From Ruegeria denitrificans (GTDB lineage Bacteria; Pseudomonadota; Alphaproteobacteria; Rhodobacterales; Rhodobacteraceae), in NCBI RefSeq assembly GCF_001458295.1, contig NZ_CYUD01000016.1, positions 1 through 64,000 of the forward strand: a stretch of 64,000 nucleotides of DNA, written 5' to 3'. How positions within the stretch are numbered: position 1 is the first letter of the stretch; the number at the start of each line of letters is the position of its first letter. Made by a program: the position numbers and the translations under genes. Positions 55,668 through 63,652 of this stretch are shown piece after piece. The notes under the pieces are model-generated. The model did not search any database and was not told the DNA's origin. It saw nothing but the letters and a program-made list of their open reading frames with translations.

Positions 55668-56366
55668 TCACTCAGTTGCGAAGCAATAAAATAGACCCGC
55701 CCCGCCAGAACGCGGCAGATGCTCCTCGCCGCAACCGCGCGAGCCGTGCGATGAATTCCAGGACAACATGTTTCGGGCATCGTTGAGACCTACACGGTCA
55801 TGGTGCCCAACAATCGCAGACCCGTCTTCACTATTCGAAGTCCAGTTGCTGCATGTCGTGTCGCCACCTGCCGTCGAGAAGTGTCCTGCGGAATCGGAAC
55901 CGGTCAGAATGTCATGTTTGTTTGGCTGACTGCCACGCCCATTGACAGGATTACCATTCTCGTCCAGCGCGGTTTGAAGATTAATTTTCACGCCGTCACT
56001 GTGCAGGTCTTCAACATTGTTGGCGATGAGCTCTCCATTGGCATTATACCAAGGACCCGTCCCGATCCGGTCGCGTGCAGAAATGCCATTGGTGATTGTC
56101 ATCGGGTCGGTGCTGCGATCAATGGACATTGAGGTGCTCAGATAGGCCGCAAAAGTTTTTGAAGAACCGGCGGCGGAAGCAAGTGCATTGCAATGAGCAT
56201 CGGCACCTTCGAGGCCGCCCAGATTGGCACCGTCCCCCTTGCCCACACTAGTGATGAAGAACGACATCTCCTCGCCTGCCGATTGGGCCTGAGCGATTGC
56301 CGCGAAACAGCAGATTACGAGTGCAGCAACCCCATGGGCGGTTGTTCCGTTGGTGAATTTCGACAT
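55668..56366 (-). CDS. secreted lectin-like protein
   Basis: Exported protein of 232 residues with a signal peptide (ending AQAQ, about 25-28). The mature part (MSFFITSVGKGDGANLGGLEGADAHC, then RDRIGTGPWYNANGELIA, NGRGSQPNKHDILTGS and CSNWTS...GHHDR...SWNSSH) matches a family of secreted proteins often annotated as lectins, with a C-type-lectin/endostatin-like fold. Cys pairs probably form disulfides. Function unknown. Confidence 0.75.
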   Translation of the reverse strand: MSKFTNGTTAHGVAALVICCFAAIAQAQSAGEEMSFFITSVGKGDGANLGGLEGADAHCNALASAAGSSKTFAAYLSTSMSIDRSTDPMTITNGISARDRIGTGPWYNANGELIANNVEDLHSDGVKINLQTALDENGNPVNGRGSQPNKHDILTGSDSAGHFSTAGGDTTCSNWTSNSEDGSAIVGHHDRVGLNDARNMLSWNSSHGSRGCGEEHLPRSGGAGLFYCFATE

Positions 56367-56600
56367 GTGTGTCTCCCTTCTTGCTGTTTGATCACTGATG
56401 CTAGCTATATGTAACCATCGGGTCCATCCAAGTGACGGATGTATGACACTATGGTGTTGGCGCCATTCACTACAACCAGTCGTGCATGACCGACCCTGTG
56501 GCCCTATTCATTTTTACCCTACTCCTGTCATACGTGTTAAGTACGGTAGCTCAGCTGTTCCCAGGATTTATTGTAACGATTGACTGAGGGTCGTGACCGA

Positions 56601-57482
56601 ATGACACAAAAATTTGCTCTTTGGTCCATTCCGATTTCCATTGCGGTACTAACCCTGAAACTGCTGGCTTGGTGGCTGACAGGCTCGGTGGCTTTGTTGT
56701 CAGACGCAATGGAGTCAACTGTGAACGTCGTTGCGGCGCTGCTGGCGTATTTCGCAGTTCGCGTTGCAAACAAGCCTCCTGACGAAAACCACCCCTTTGG
56801 TCACAAAAAAGCCGAGTATCTTTCCGCCGTCGTCGAAGGCGCACTTATTGTGCTGGCAGCGTTCTTGATCATCAGAGAAGCCGTGCTGGCACTTCCAAAC
56901 CCACATCTTGAGGATGCTCCGCTGCTTGGAATTGCCGTCAATGTCCTTGCAACGGGTGTGAATGGTGCATGGGCCTACCTCTTGCTCAAAATCGGCAGGC
57001 GCGAGGGTTCGCCTGCATTGGAGGCGAGCTCCCGGCACATTTTTACAGATGTCATGACTTCAGTTGGTGTCATTGCAGGTCTGATACTGGCACTTGTCAC
57101 CGGCTGGTTGATCCTCGACCCAATCCTGGCAATTCTTGTTGCACTGAACATCTTGTGGGAGGGATGGAAAGTTATTCGGGCATCCATCGATGGCCTGATG
57201 GATGTGAGCCTTTCGGACCATGACTTGCGGGCTATTTCTAACGCAATCGAAGCAAATCTCGGCGCAGCCTTAGAGTACCACGACCTCAAAGGGCGCAGAT
57301 CCGCAAATGTCATCTTCGTCGAGTTTCATCTTGTTGTGGACGGCACAATGCCAGTCAGCGCAGCGCACGATATATGCAATGACATCGAGGAAGAACTGGA
57401 TCGTTTATATCCGGGTTCTGTCTTTGTCATTCACCTCGAACCTGATGACGAGTTGAAGGGTGACGGGGTTAACTTCCACTAA
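56601..57482 (+). CDS. cation diffusion facilitator transporter
   Basis: Inner-membrane metal/proton antiporter of 293 residues with six helices and a C-terminal cytoplasmic domain (from about 210). The metal-site segments are LLSDAMESTVN in helix 2 and HIFTDVMTS in helix 5, with HPFGHKKAEYLSA between. It exports Zn2+ or a similar divalent ion. The ATG at 56601 is preferred to the TTG at 56580. Alone on the plus strand. Confidence 0.92.
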   Translation: MTQKFALWSIPISIAVLTLKLLAWWLTGSVALLSDAMESTVNVVAALLAYFAVRVANKPPDENHPFGHKKAEYLSAVVEGALIVLAAFLIIREAVLALPNPHLEDAPLLGIAVNVLATGVNGAWAYLLLKIGRREGSPALEASSRHIFTDVMTSVGVIAGLILALVTGWLILDPILAILVALNILWEGWKVIRASIDGLMDVSLSDHDLRAISNAIEANLGAALEYHDLKGRRSANVIFVEFHLVVDGTMPVSAAHDICNDIEEELDRLYPGSVFVIHLEPDDELKGDGVNFH

Positions 57483-57605
57483 ACTTGTCATATGGCTCCG
57501 CAAAAACTCTATCGGTTTGACTGATTTGACTAAGACGTTCGGCTTGAAATTCGTCAGACCTAAGCCCGATGTGGAAAAGCCGAACCAGAAGTAACCTGTC
57601 TCCAA

Positions 57606-57622
57606 CGTCACGAAGCGTGACG
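57606..57622. promoter_or_regulatory. perfect inverted repeat before the Asp/Arg-repeat gene
   Basis: CGTCACG - AAG - CGTGACG, a 7-bp perfect dyad ending 19 bases before the next start codon. It may be a hairpin in the mRNA leader or an operator, possibly for the nearby NarL-type regulator. Confidence 0.45.
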
Positions 57623-57641
57623 CTCAGAAATGGAGGCGAAA

Positions 57642-58487
57642 ATGAAAATTCAAAGAAAGCTGGGTCAACTTCTTAGTACCGCGGCGTTGGCTTCGTTGAT
57701 TGCGGCTACGCCTTATGTGCCAGCGTTTGATGCCGATGGTCGCCTACATTTTGAACCGTCCTATGCCTTTGCCAAGAGCGGCAAGGGGAAAGACGGGGAT
57801 GGTCGCGACGATGATCGGGATGATGATCGTGACGACGACAGAGATGATGACCGCGACGACAACTCGGGGTCGGGTAATAGCGGCCGTGGTGGTGACCGGG
57901 ACGATGATCGTGATGACGATAGAGACGATGATCGCGACGACGACCGAGATGATGATCGTGACGACAATTCGGGATCAGGAAAAAGTGGTCGCGACGACAA
58001 TGATGATGATGATGACTCCAAACGCTCCAACAAAGGCAGCGGAAAGAAGGATCGGTCTCAAGCAGGAGGCAAGCCGTCGGGTTCGGCTGGGATAACAAAG
58101 GTTGAAACAAACGCTAACGGCATCGAAGTGCGTTACGCCGACGGAACCAAGGAGGAGATCGAAAACGGGAGGTATGAGAGAAAGAATGCGCAGAACCGAA
58201 CTGTTGAGGAGCGCCCCGCGACCGGTGCTGACGTCTCAAGGCTTCGGTCTTTGGCTAATGGCATCTCAATCGACAACGTGCGCTCTTCTGGGCAAGGCGG
58301 CACTGCTGGAAGTCGGCCCACGAAAATCGAACGCCAGGGCAACAACATCGAAGTGAACTATGCCAATGGTTGGAAAGAGGAGATCGAGTTTGGGCGCTAC
58401 GAGTTGAAAGACCCGTACAACCGGACTGTTGTCGAGAGAAACGCAACGGCCTCTGATCGCCGTAGGTTACAGTCGGTTACCAACTGA
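57642..58487 (+). CDS. exported Asp/Arg-repeat protein with duplicated C-terminal module
   Basis: Protein of 281 residues. A long signal-like N-terminus (1-45, hydrophobic 10-28), then two tracts of RDDD repeats (about 55-72 and 86-108) encoded by a near-perfect 12-bp DNA period, a poly-Asp stretch, and two related modules at 151-205 and 227-279. Each module has the pattern IEVxYAxGxKEEIExGRYExK followed by NRTV-ER and LRSL/LQSV. GGAGG precedes the ATG at 57642. The acidic tracts suggest Ca2+ or other cation binding in the periplasm. No family is known. Confidence 0.75.
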   Translation: MKIQRKLGQLLSTAALASLIAATPYVPAFDADGRLHFEPSYAFAKSGKGKDGDGRDDDRDDDRDDDRDDDRDDNSGSGNSGRGGDRDDDRDDDRDDDRDDDRDDDRDDNSGSGKSGRDDNDDDDDSKRSNKGSGKKDRSQAGGKPSGSAGITKVETNANGIEVRYADGTKEEIENGRYERKNAQNRTVEERPATGADVSRLRSLANGISIDNVRSSGQGGTAGSRPTKIERQGNNIEVNYANGWKEEIEFGRYELKDPYNRTVVERNATASDRRRLQSVTN

Positions 58488-58563
58488 ACAGCAACACCAG
58501 TCGATAATCCGTTGGCGGCTTCTGATTTGAGAGGGGCCGCCATCGTCGTTAAAGAGACCGCTG

Positions 58564-59211
58564 TTAATCTCCCTTGTTCCAAACATCATGTGCAATAAGC
58601 GCGGCCTCTACCCGATTTCGCGCATGAAGCTTGGACAGGATTGCCGTCATGTAGTGCTTCACGGTTTTTTCCTGAAGGTCTAACTCATCAGCGATTTCAC
58701 GATTACTTAGTCCTTTGGCCACACGTCTAAGTATTTCTTCCTCACGATGCGTAAGGTCATCGAGAATGCTGCTGTTAATAGACATGCCGGTGTCAGCGTT
58801 GATTTGAAGCAATACCCGCGAGGCCAAGCCCGGAGAAACGAACCCTTCACCTGCGGCGATGCTGCGTAAGGAAGCGGTTAGTTCGCTCGCGGTTACTCCT
58901 TTCACAATGTAACCAATCGCGCCCGCCTCCAAGGCGTCCGCGACATCGCTGCTGTTCTCTGAGACCGTCAAGATTGCAATGATGGGCGGATTTGCTATTG
59001 CCGCAATTTTACGTGTCGCGCTTATCCCACCACCGGGCATCGAAAGGTCAAGAATGGCTATGTCCGGCTGATGCGTGACGACCAGCGATACTGCATCTTC
59101 AGCGCTGGACCCAGCAGCCAAAACTTCAAAACCATCAGCTTCATCCAGCGTGCGTTGCAAACCATCCCTGAATATCGGGTGATCATCGGCTATTACGACA
59201 GATGTAGTCAT
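58564..59211 (-). CDS. response regulator, NarL/FixJ type
   Basis: Protein of 215 residues: receiver domain with phospho-acceptor Asp55 (DIAILDLSMPG) and Lys of IVKG, then a LuxR-type DNA-binding domain (LTHREEEILRRVAKGLSNREIADEL). It is encoded with the sensor kinase, with 4-bp overlap. It is convergent with the Asp/Arg-repeat gene, which could be its target. Confidence 0.93.
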   Translation of the reverse strand: MTTSVVIADDHPIFRDGLQRTLDEADGFEVLAAGSSAEDAVSLVVTHQPDIAILDLSMPGGGISATRKIAAIANPPIIAILTVSENSSDVADALEAGAIGYIVKGVTASELTASLRSIAAGEGFVSPGLASRVLLQINADTGMSINSSILDDLTHREEEILRRVAKGLSNREIADELDLQEKTVKHYMTAILSKLHARNRVEAALIAHDVWNKGD

Positions 59212-60611
59212 GATGTGCCTAACTTTCTGGGAAAAAGTGTCATAGCAATGGTGGTGCCCTCACCCGGTCTCGATGCGACTTCGAACCTGCCGCCAATACT
59301 CTCGACCCGATCCCGCAAGCCCATAAGCCCCTGGCCACCATCGTCTCGCAACGCGGTTTCTTCTGACCTGTCAAATCCAGGTCCGTCGTCTTTGACCTTT
59401 ACAACTATGCGGTCGTTCTGCGCCTCTGAGATAACCGTGCACTTGGAAGCTGGAGCATATCTTGCGGCATTGGAAAGCGTTTCCTGAAGGAACCGAAAAA
59501 CGCACAGCTTGTCCGACAATGACAACTCTGGGGCCTGGCTACCTTGGAATGAAATATCTGGTCGCAACGGGCTGTGTTCGGCATGATCCTCTACGGCTCT
59601 CTTTACAACATCGACGAATGACAGGCTGTCGATATCTGGCGCGGACAGCCCTCGCGATATTGCACGAATCTCAGCAAGAGATTTTTGCAAAGACTGCTGA
59701 ATTTCCTCTGCCTCTTTTGGTCTTTCGGACTCTTTCGAAAACGCCGCCTCCAGTCTAAGGGCGGCGAGCGACAGGTATTGCGCAGGACCGTCATGTAGCT
59801 CGGCACCAAGCTTCTTGAGAAATCGATCTGTTTGCGTGGCATATCTTTCTGACGCCTCGACCACACGCGACCGCAGCAGGGCATTCTGCTCAGCCATCCT
59901 CTCACTTTCTGTCAGGCGTTGATTAAGAAGAGACCCTTGTCGTCGAATAGTTTTGTCGCCAATTGCGACGATGGCATACAGAACAATAGTACTTGCCAGA
60001 AATGCGGAACCGACGACCAACCAACTTGTTCGCCTGGCCTTGGCTAAGTCTAACTCCAGCTGATCAGCTCTTTCGTAGAACTCCGCAACTGCGATGATTT
60101 CGCCGGACCAGAGTTCGCGGATGGGGCTGTAAACTTCAAGCAGTGGTATCCCCAATGCCGCCTCGGCGGCGCTCTCGGCATGATCAAGCTCTTCGAAAGA
60201 GCCGGAGATGTCACCGTTCCACGCCCGCCTTAGATCATCCGTTGGATTGAAACGGTTTCCAATGATGTCTGTATCCGAGGCATGCGCAATCACACCGCCT
60301 TGCTTCCAGAATTTGTAGGAAACGATACGGTCACGCATTGGCTGGGTCATGAAAATCTCGTCCAGCGCCAGGCTCGCCTGGTCTGAGAGGCGGTCGCCAT
60401 GTGCCAATTCCTGACTGAGCGGGGATACTACGCTTTCCATATATATAGCGGCAGAGTTGGCGGAGTTTTGCACGACTGCGTTCTGGATTCGATTTGACAC
60501 CCAGACCCCGACGATTGCGGTAGCAGTACCCATCACGAAAATGCTGGCCGCAAGAAACACTCGCGACAACGACCAATTGCCAATCGTCAGGTCAGTTACT
60601 TTCACTCTCAT
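59208..60611 (-). CDS. sensor histidine kinase, NarX/HisKA_3 type
   Basis: Membrane kinase of 467 residues. Two helices (about 16-38 and 196-216) enclose a periplasmic sensor of about 155 residues with no recognised ligand motif. After it come a coiled linker, the dimerisation domain with His273 (ELHDGPAQ) and the ATPase domain (NAARYAPAS, DDGPGFD, GLMGLRDRV). It phosphorylates the partner regulator. Confidence 0.92.
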   Translation of the reverse strand: MRVKVTDLTIGNWSLSRVFLAASIFVMGTATAIVGVWVSNRIQNAVVQNSANSAAIYMESVVSPLSQELAHGDRLSDQASLALDEIFMTQPMRDRIVSYKFWKQGGVIAHASDTDIIGNRFNPTDDLRRAWNGDISGSFEELDHAESAAEAALGIPLLEVYSPIRELWSGEIIAVAEFYERADQLELDLAKARRTSWLVVGSAFLASTIVLYAIVAIGDKTIRRQGSLLNQRLTESERMAEQNALLRSRVVEASERYATQTDRFLKKLGAELHDGPAQYLSLAALRLEAAFSKESERPKEAEEIQQSLQKSLAEIRAISRGLSAPDIDSLSFVDVVKRAVEDHAEHSPLRPDISFQGSQAPELSLSDKLCVFRFLQETLSNAARYAPASKCTVISEAQNDRIVVKVKDDGPGFDRSEETALRDDGGQGLMGLRDRVESIGGRFEVASRPGEGTTIAMTLFPRKLGTS

Positions 60612-60714
60612 CGTGAAATCGACTATGAACTACAATCTCTTACCGCACCACAGACCTTGGTCTGACGCGATCTGGCTAAATCTCTGATACTGAGCTTCCG
60701 CCCAGTGGCCGGAG

Positions 60715-61113
60715 TCAGATATCATCCACCGTTCTCAGTCTTTGCAGCATCGGGCAGTGAACGTTACCACTATCACAATTGGCCGTAAGCTCACTCAAGG
60801 CGTGCTCCAGGTGTCTAAGCTCATCAATCTTGCTTCGAACGCTGGCAATGTGTGCCTCGGCCAATTCTTTCACTGAACGGCAATCTTCAGCACTTCCTTC
60901 TGACAACTCTAAAAGCACCTTTGCGTCAGATAGAGAAAACCCTAGGTCGCGGCACTTCTTCAAAAATCGAAGTCTTCCCACATCGTTTGCTGAATAGAGG
61001 CGACGATTGTTCAGAGCTCGTGCGGGTCTTGGTACGATACCTTCGCGTTCGTAGTAGCGGATGGTTTCTATGCCGACCCCGCTTTGCCGGGAAGCCTCAC
61101 CTATCGCAATCAT
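60715..61113 (-). CDS. merR: MerR-type mercury-responsive regulator
   Basis: Protein of 132 residues: MerR helix-turn-helix (ASRQSGVGIETIRYYEREGI), then the dimerisation helix. Three Cys are placed as in Hg-binding MerR: one in DCRSVKELAE and two in NCDSGNVHCPML, each side of the helix. The ATG at 61113 follows GGAGG and is preferred to the GTG at 61128. Divergent from the MerT-like gene across a promoter of MerR type. Confidence 0.85.
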   Translation of the reverse strand: MIAIGEASRQSGVGIETIRYYEREGIVPRPARALNNRRLYSANDVGRLRFLKKCRDLGFSLSDAKVLLELSEGSAEDCRSVKELAEAHIASVRSKIDELRHLEHALSELTANCDSGNVHCPMLQRLRTVDDI

Positions 61114-61128
61114 GTGAAGTGCCTCCAC

Positions 61129-61159
61129 TTGATCCTGTAGTTACTACAGGAGTTATACG
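61129..61159 (+). promoter_or_regulatory. MerR-type promoter with 19-bp spacer
   Basis: -35 TTGATC (61129-61134), a 19-bp spacer containing the perfect dyad CTGTAG-TTA-CTACAG (61135-61149), then -10 TATACG (61154-61159). The overlong 19-bp spacer with a dyad is the hallmark of MerR-controlled promoters, which are activated by DNA distortion. It drives the MerT-like gene. Confidence 0.8.
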
Positions 61160-61212
61160 CACTGAATGCCGGTGCCTCAACACTATCAAATCGCCTACCC
61201 AGGGAGCGAAAG

Positions 61213-61536
61213 ATGAAGAAATATTTGACCCTCAGCTACCTGGGATCGGTTTCCGCTCTGGGGGTTGCAACATGCTGTGTTCTTCCTTTGGCCATGATGT
61301 TGCTAGGCTTGGGTGGCAGTTGGTTGGCGGTATTCGGAAAAATTGCGGCGGCAAGCTACTATGTTCTCGCCATTTCTACAGCGCTGGTCGCGGTTTCGTG
61401 GTTCGTATCGCATCGAACCGGGGCATTGGTAAATCTGAAATGGTGGCTTGTTGGAAGCACGGCGATTACCGCGTTGGCATGGGTCATCGTGTTCAATGAG
61501 GCTCAAATCAACGATTATCTAATCATGCAGATGTGA
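61213..61536 (+). CDS. MerT-like mercuric transport protein
   Basis: Inner-membrane protein of 107 residues with three helices. The Cys21-Cys22 pair in the first helix (LGVATCCVLPLAMMLLGLGGSW) matches MerT, which takes Hg2+ into the cell. The second cytoplasmic Cys pair of classical MerT is missing. A GGGAGCGAAAG site precedes the ATG. It is followed by a Cys-rich small protein after 4 bp. Confidence 0.82.
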   Translation: MKKYLTLSYLGSVSALGVATCCVLPLAMMLLGLGGSWLAVFGKIAAASYYVLAISTALVAVSWFVSHRTGALVNLKWWLVGSTAITALAWVIVFNEAQINDYLIMQM

Positions 61537-61540
61537 GACA

Positions 61541-61759
61541 ATGACAAAACAAACTGTGGTGCTCGATAGCACTTTGACCTGCCCTCAGTGTGGGCACGTT
61601 GAAACCGAGAAAATGCCAACTGACTCGTGCCAGTGGTTTTATGAATGCAAGTCATGCAATGCAGTCTTGAAACCGTTAGAAGGCGATTGCTGCGTCTTTT
61701 GTTCCTATGCAACTGTCCCATGTCCACCAATTCAGTTGGGAAACCACTGTTGTGGATAA
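61541..61759 (+). CDS. Cys-rich GDCCVFCSY protein
   Basis: Protein of 72 residues with 12 Cys, including CPQCG, CKSC, GDCCVFCSYATVPCPPIQ and a CC near the end. Proteins with the GDCCVxCSYG segment are often found next to MerT-like genes. It is probably a cytoplasmic metal-binding (mercury or zinc) partner. It starts 4 bp after the MerT-like gene and shares its transcript. Confidence 0.75.
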   Translation: MTKQTVVLDSTLTCPQCGHVETEKMPTDSCQWFYECKSCNAVLKPLEGDCCVFCSYATVPCPPIQLGNHCCG

Positions 61760-62212
61760 GCGGGCCGCAACCGCAACATCCGAGAAAGATGTTGATAGTC
61801 CACATTGGCTCGTCCGCCAAAGATTGCAAAGTCTGGTTTTCTGCGAATTACGGTCATTGGGGTGCCGTGCAGCATTGATCAAAGAGGGCTCGTTGTGGAC
61901 ATCGGAAGCAGTGCAGCATCTGCTCAGGATCGTTTCAGCGCCCGATCGCGGACGACCCAGAACCGACATCAACCCACTGTCTCGATGCTGCAACCGCGCC
62001 GAGATACCGGCCATTCGCCGCAGATGCAAAATCCGGCAAGGATCGAACTCACACAGTGCGGGGCCATGGGGGCGGTTTGAACGCCGAGACGGTGCAGATC
62101 GTGGAGAATTGGCGGATTCGATCCAAAAACTGTTAAACGTGCCGAGATCGGAGGGATTATACAGGCCACTTGCCGCGAACGATTGGGGTTGGAGTGTCCA
62201 CAGGACTAGACG
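61760..62212. repeat. gap with dispersed-repeat piece, no gene
   Basis: 453 bp without a supported gene. 61978-62045 holds a copy similar to 55376-55430 (CTCGATGCTGCAACCGC...CCGGCCATTCGCCGC). No mercuric reductase or other mer gene is present. Confidence 0.5.
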
Positions 62213-63109
62213 TCAGCCGCTCTTTTCAACCAGAAAGTCGATCATGGCACGGGCCTTTGCGGGCAGGTTGTTGCGACTGGCATAGATCACGCTGACCCCG
62301 ATCGACGGTGCGCGGAAATCGGGCAAAACTGCTACCAAAGCCCCGGAATCCAGTTCGGCCTTACAAGAAAGCTCTGGCAGACGGGTAATCCCACAACCGG
62401 CAAGGGCCAGCACCTTTTCGGTATGAGCGTCGTTGCATCGAACGCGCGGCGCAATTGGCACCGAAATCACATCTCCGTCTGGCCCTGGATAGGTCCAGTT
62501 TTGTGTAACCCCGTGAAACGAGAAATCAATCAGTTCGTGGTCTTTGAGGTCATTGGGGTGACACGGAGTGCCCTTTCGTTTCAGATAGGCGGGCGAGGCT
62601 ACCGTAAAACCTTGCGTGCAAAAAATCTCGCGGACGATCAGGTCGGACGGGGACAAATCGCCGATGCGTACCAACAAGTCGATCCCTTCACCGATCATGT
62701 CGGCACGACGCTCGGACACGTCGATGTTCAGATCAACTTCGGGGTATCGCTGGAGAAATTCGGGCAGCCAGTCATTTAGCCACCCGTGGGCGAAAACCAC
62801 AGGCACGCTCATCCGCAATTCTCCAAATGGCCGGTCGCCGACCGAATGCAATCGGTCCTGCACAGCGCGGGTATCATCAACAATCCGACGGGCGTTTTCG
62901 TAGTATATGCGTCCGGATTCCGTCAGGCTGATCCGGCGGGTCGTCCGGTTCAAGAGCCGGGTACCAAGCCGCTCTTCAAGCCGCGCGATCTCTTTGCTGA
63001 CATGGCTGGGCGTATGGCCCAAAAGCTTTGCGGCTGCACTCATACCTTCCTGCTCCACCACTGTGCAGAACAGAACCATGCCGTCGAAGAGATCCTTATT
63101 ATGATCCAT
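62213..63109 (-). CDS. LysR family regulator
   Basis: Full-length LysR protein of 298 residues. HTH region MSAAAKLLGHTPSHVSKEIARLEERLG and effector domain with VPVVFAHGWLNDWLPEFLQRYPEV. Divergent from the VOC gene, with two inverted repeats between. It may control the VOC/isochorismatase pair. Ligand unknown. Confidence 0.92.
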   Translation of the reverse strand: MDHNKDLFDGMVLFCTVVEQEGMSAAAKLLGHTPSHVSKEIARLEERLGTRLLNRTTRRISLTESGRIYYENARRIVDDTRAVQDRLHSVGDRPFGELRMSVPVVFAHGWLNDWLPEFLQRYPEVDLNIDVSERRADMIGEGIDLLVRIGDLSPSDLIVREIFCTQGFTVASPAYLKRKGTPCHPNDLKDHELIDFSFHGVTQNWTYPGPDGDVISVPIAPRVRCNDAHTEKVLALAGCGITRLPELSCKAELDSGALVAVLPDFRAPSIGVSVIYASRNNLPAKARAMIDFLVEKSG

Positions 63110-63111
63110 TA

Positions 63112-63128
63112 GGAATAGATGTTATTCC
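63112..63128. promoter_or_regulatory. inverted repeat upstream of LysR gene
   Basis: GGAATA-N5-TATTCC, a perfect 6-bp dyad of the size of a LysR recognition site, two bases upstream of the regulator start. Likely autoregulation. Confidence 0.5.
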
Positions 63129-63165
63129 AATTGAGCTATTAAAGTTCATTACAAGCATAAATACC

Positions 63166-63179
63166 TTTCTTGCAAGAAA
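63166..63179. promoter_or_regulatory. 14-bp perfect palindrome before VOC gene
   Basis: TTTCTTGCAAGAAA, 15 bases before the VOC start codon. It could be a second operator or overlap the start of transcription. Confidence 0.45.
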
Positions 63180-63194
63180 AGGAAAGGTCAAATC

Positions 63195-63626
63195 ATGTTG
63201 GACATCAAAAACTTCGATCACATCGGCATCCGCATCAGCAATCGCGATGCATCCGTCGCCTTCTATGAGCTGTTGGGGTTCGAATTGATCGCAGACGGGG
63301 GCTTTGACAAAGGCCATCCACTGGTGATGCTGCACCCGTCTGGGATCAACATCAACTTGCTCGGCCCGGCGACCGCAAAAGCGGGCGAAAACGTCCTGAT
63401 GGACGACACCGAGAAATACCCCGGCATCACCCATCTGGCCGTCAAGGTAAAGGACGCCGAAGCAACCGAAGCCTTTGTTGCCGAAAACCGCATCGCCATC
63501 ACAGGTCGCCGAGAGTTTCGCGGCACCAAAACCATCTTCATTCGCGACCCGGATCGCAACGTTCTGGAGCTTGTCGGCCCCGGTCCCTCGGTCGCGCAGC
63601 TTATCGCTGAGCACGTGCACGCCTAA
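63195..63626 (+). CDS. VOC family (glyoxalase-type) protein
   Basis: Protein of 143 residues with a vicinal-oxygen-chelate fold: FDHIGIRISNRDASVAFYELLGF at the start (metal-ligand His), and THLAVKVKD and RDPDRNVLELVGPG in the second half, with Glu as the last likely ligand. Reaction unknown (isomerase, lyase or dioxygenase). Followed after 26 bp by an exported hydrolase. Confidence 0.88.
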   Translation: MLDIKNFDHIGIRISNRDASVAFYELLGFELIADGGFDKGHPLVMLHPSGININLLGPATAKAGENVLMDDTEKYPGITHLAVKVKDAEATEAFVAENRIAITGRREFRGTKTIFIRDPDRNVLELVGPGPSVAQLIAEHVHA

Positions 63627-63652
63627 GACCGATGACCAAAGGAGACACTCTC

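Noticed and set aside
57796..57966. 12-bp periodic repeats considered as a CRISPR-like or satellite array
   Set aside because: The period is in frame and encodes Arg-Asp repeats in a protein with good start signals; there are no spacers.
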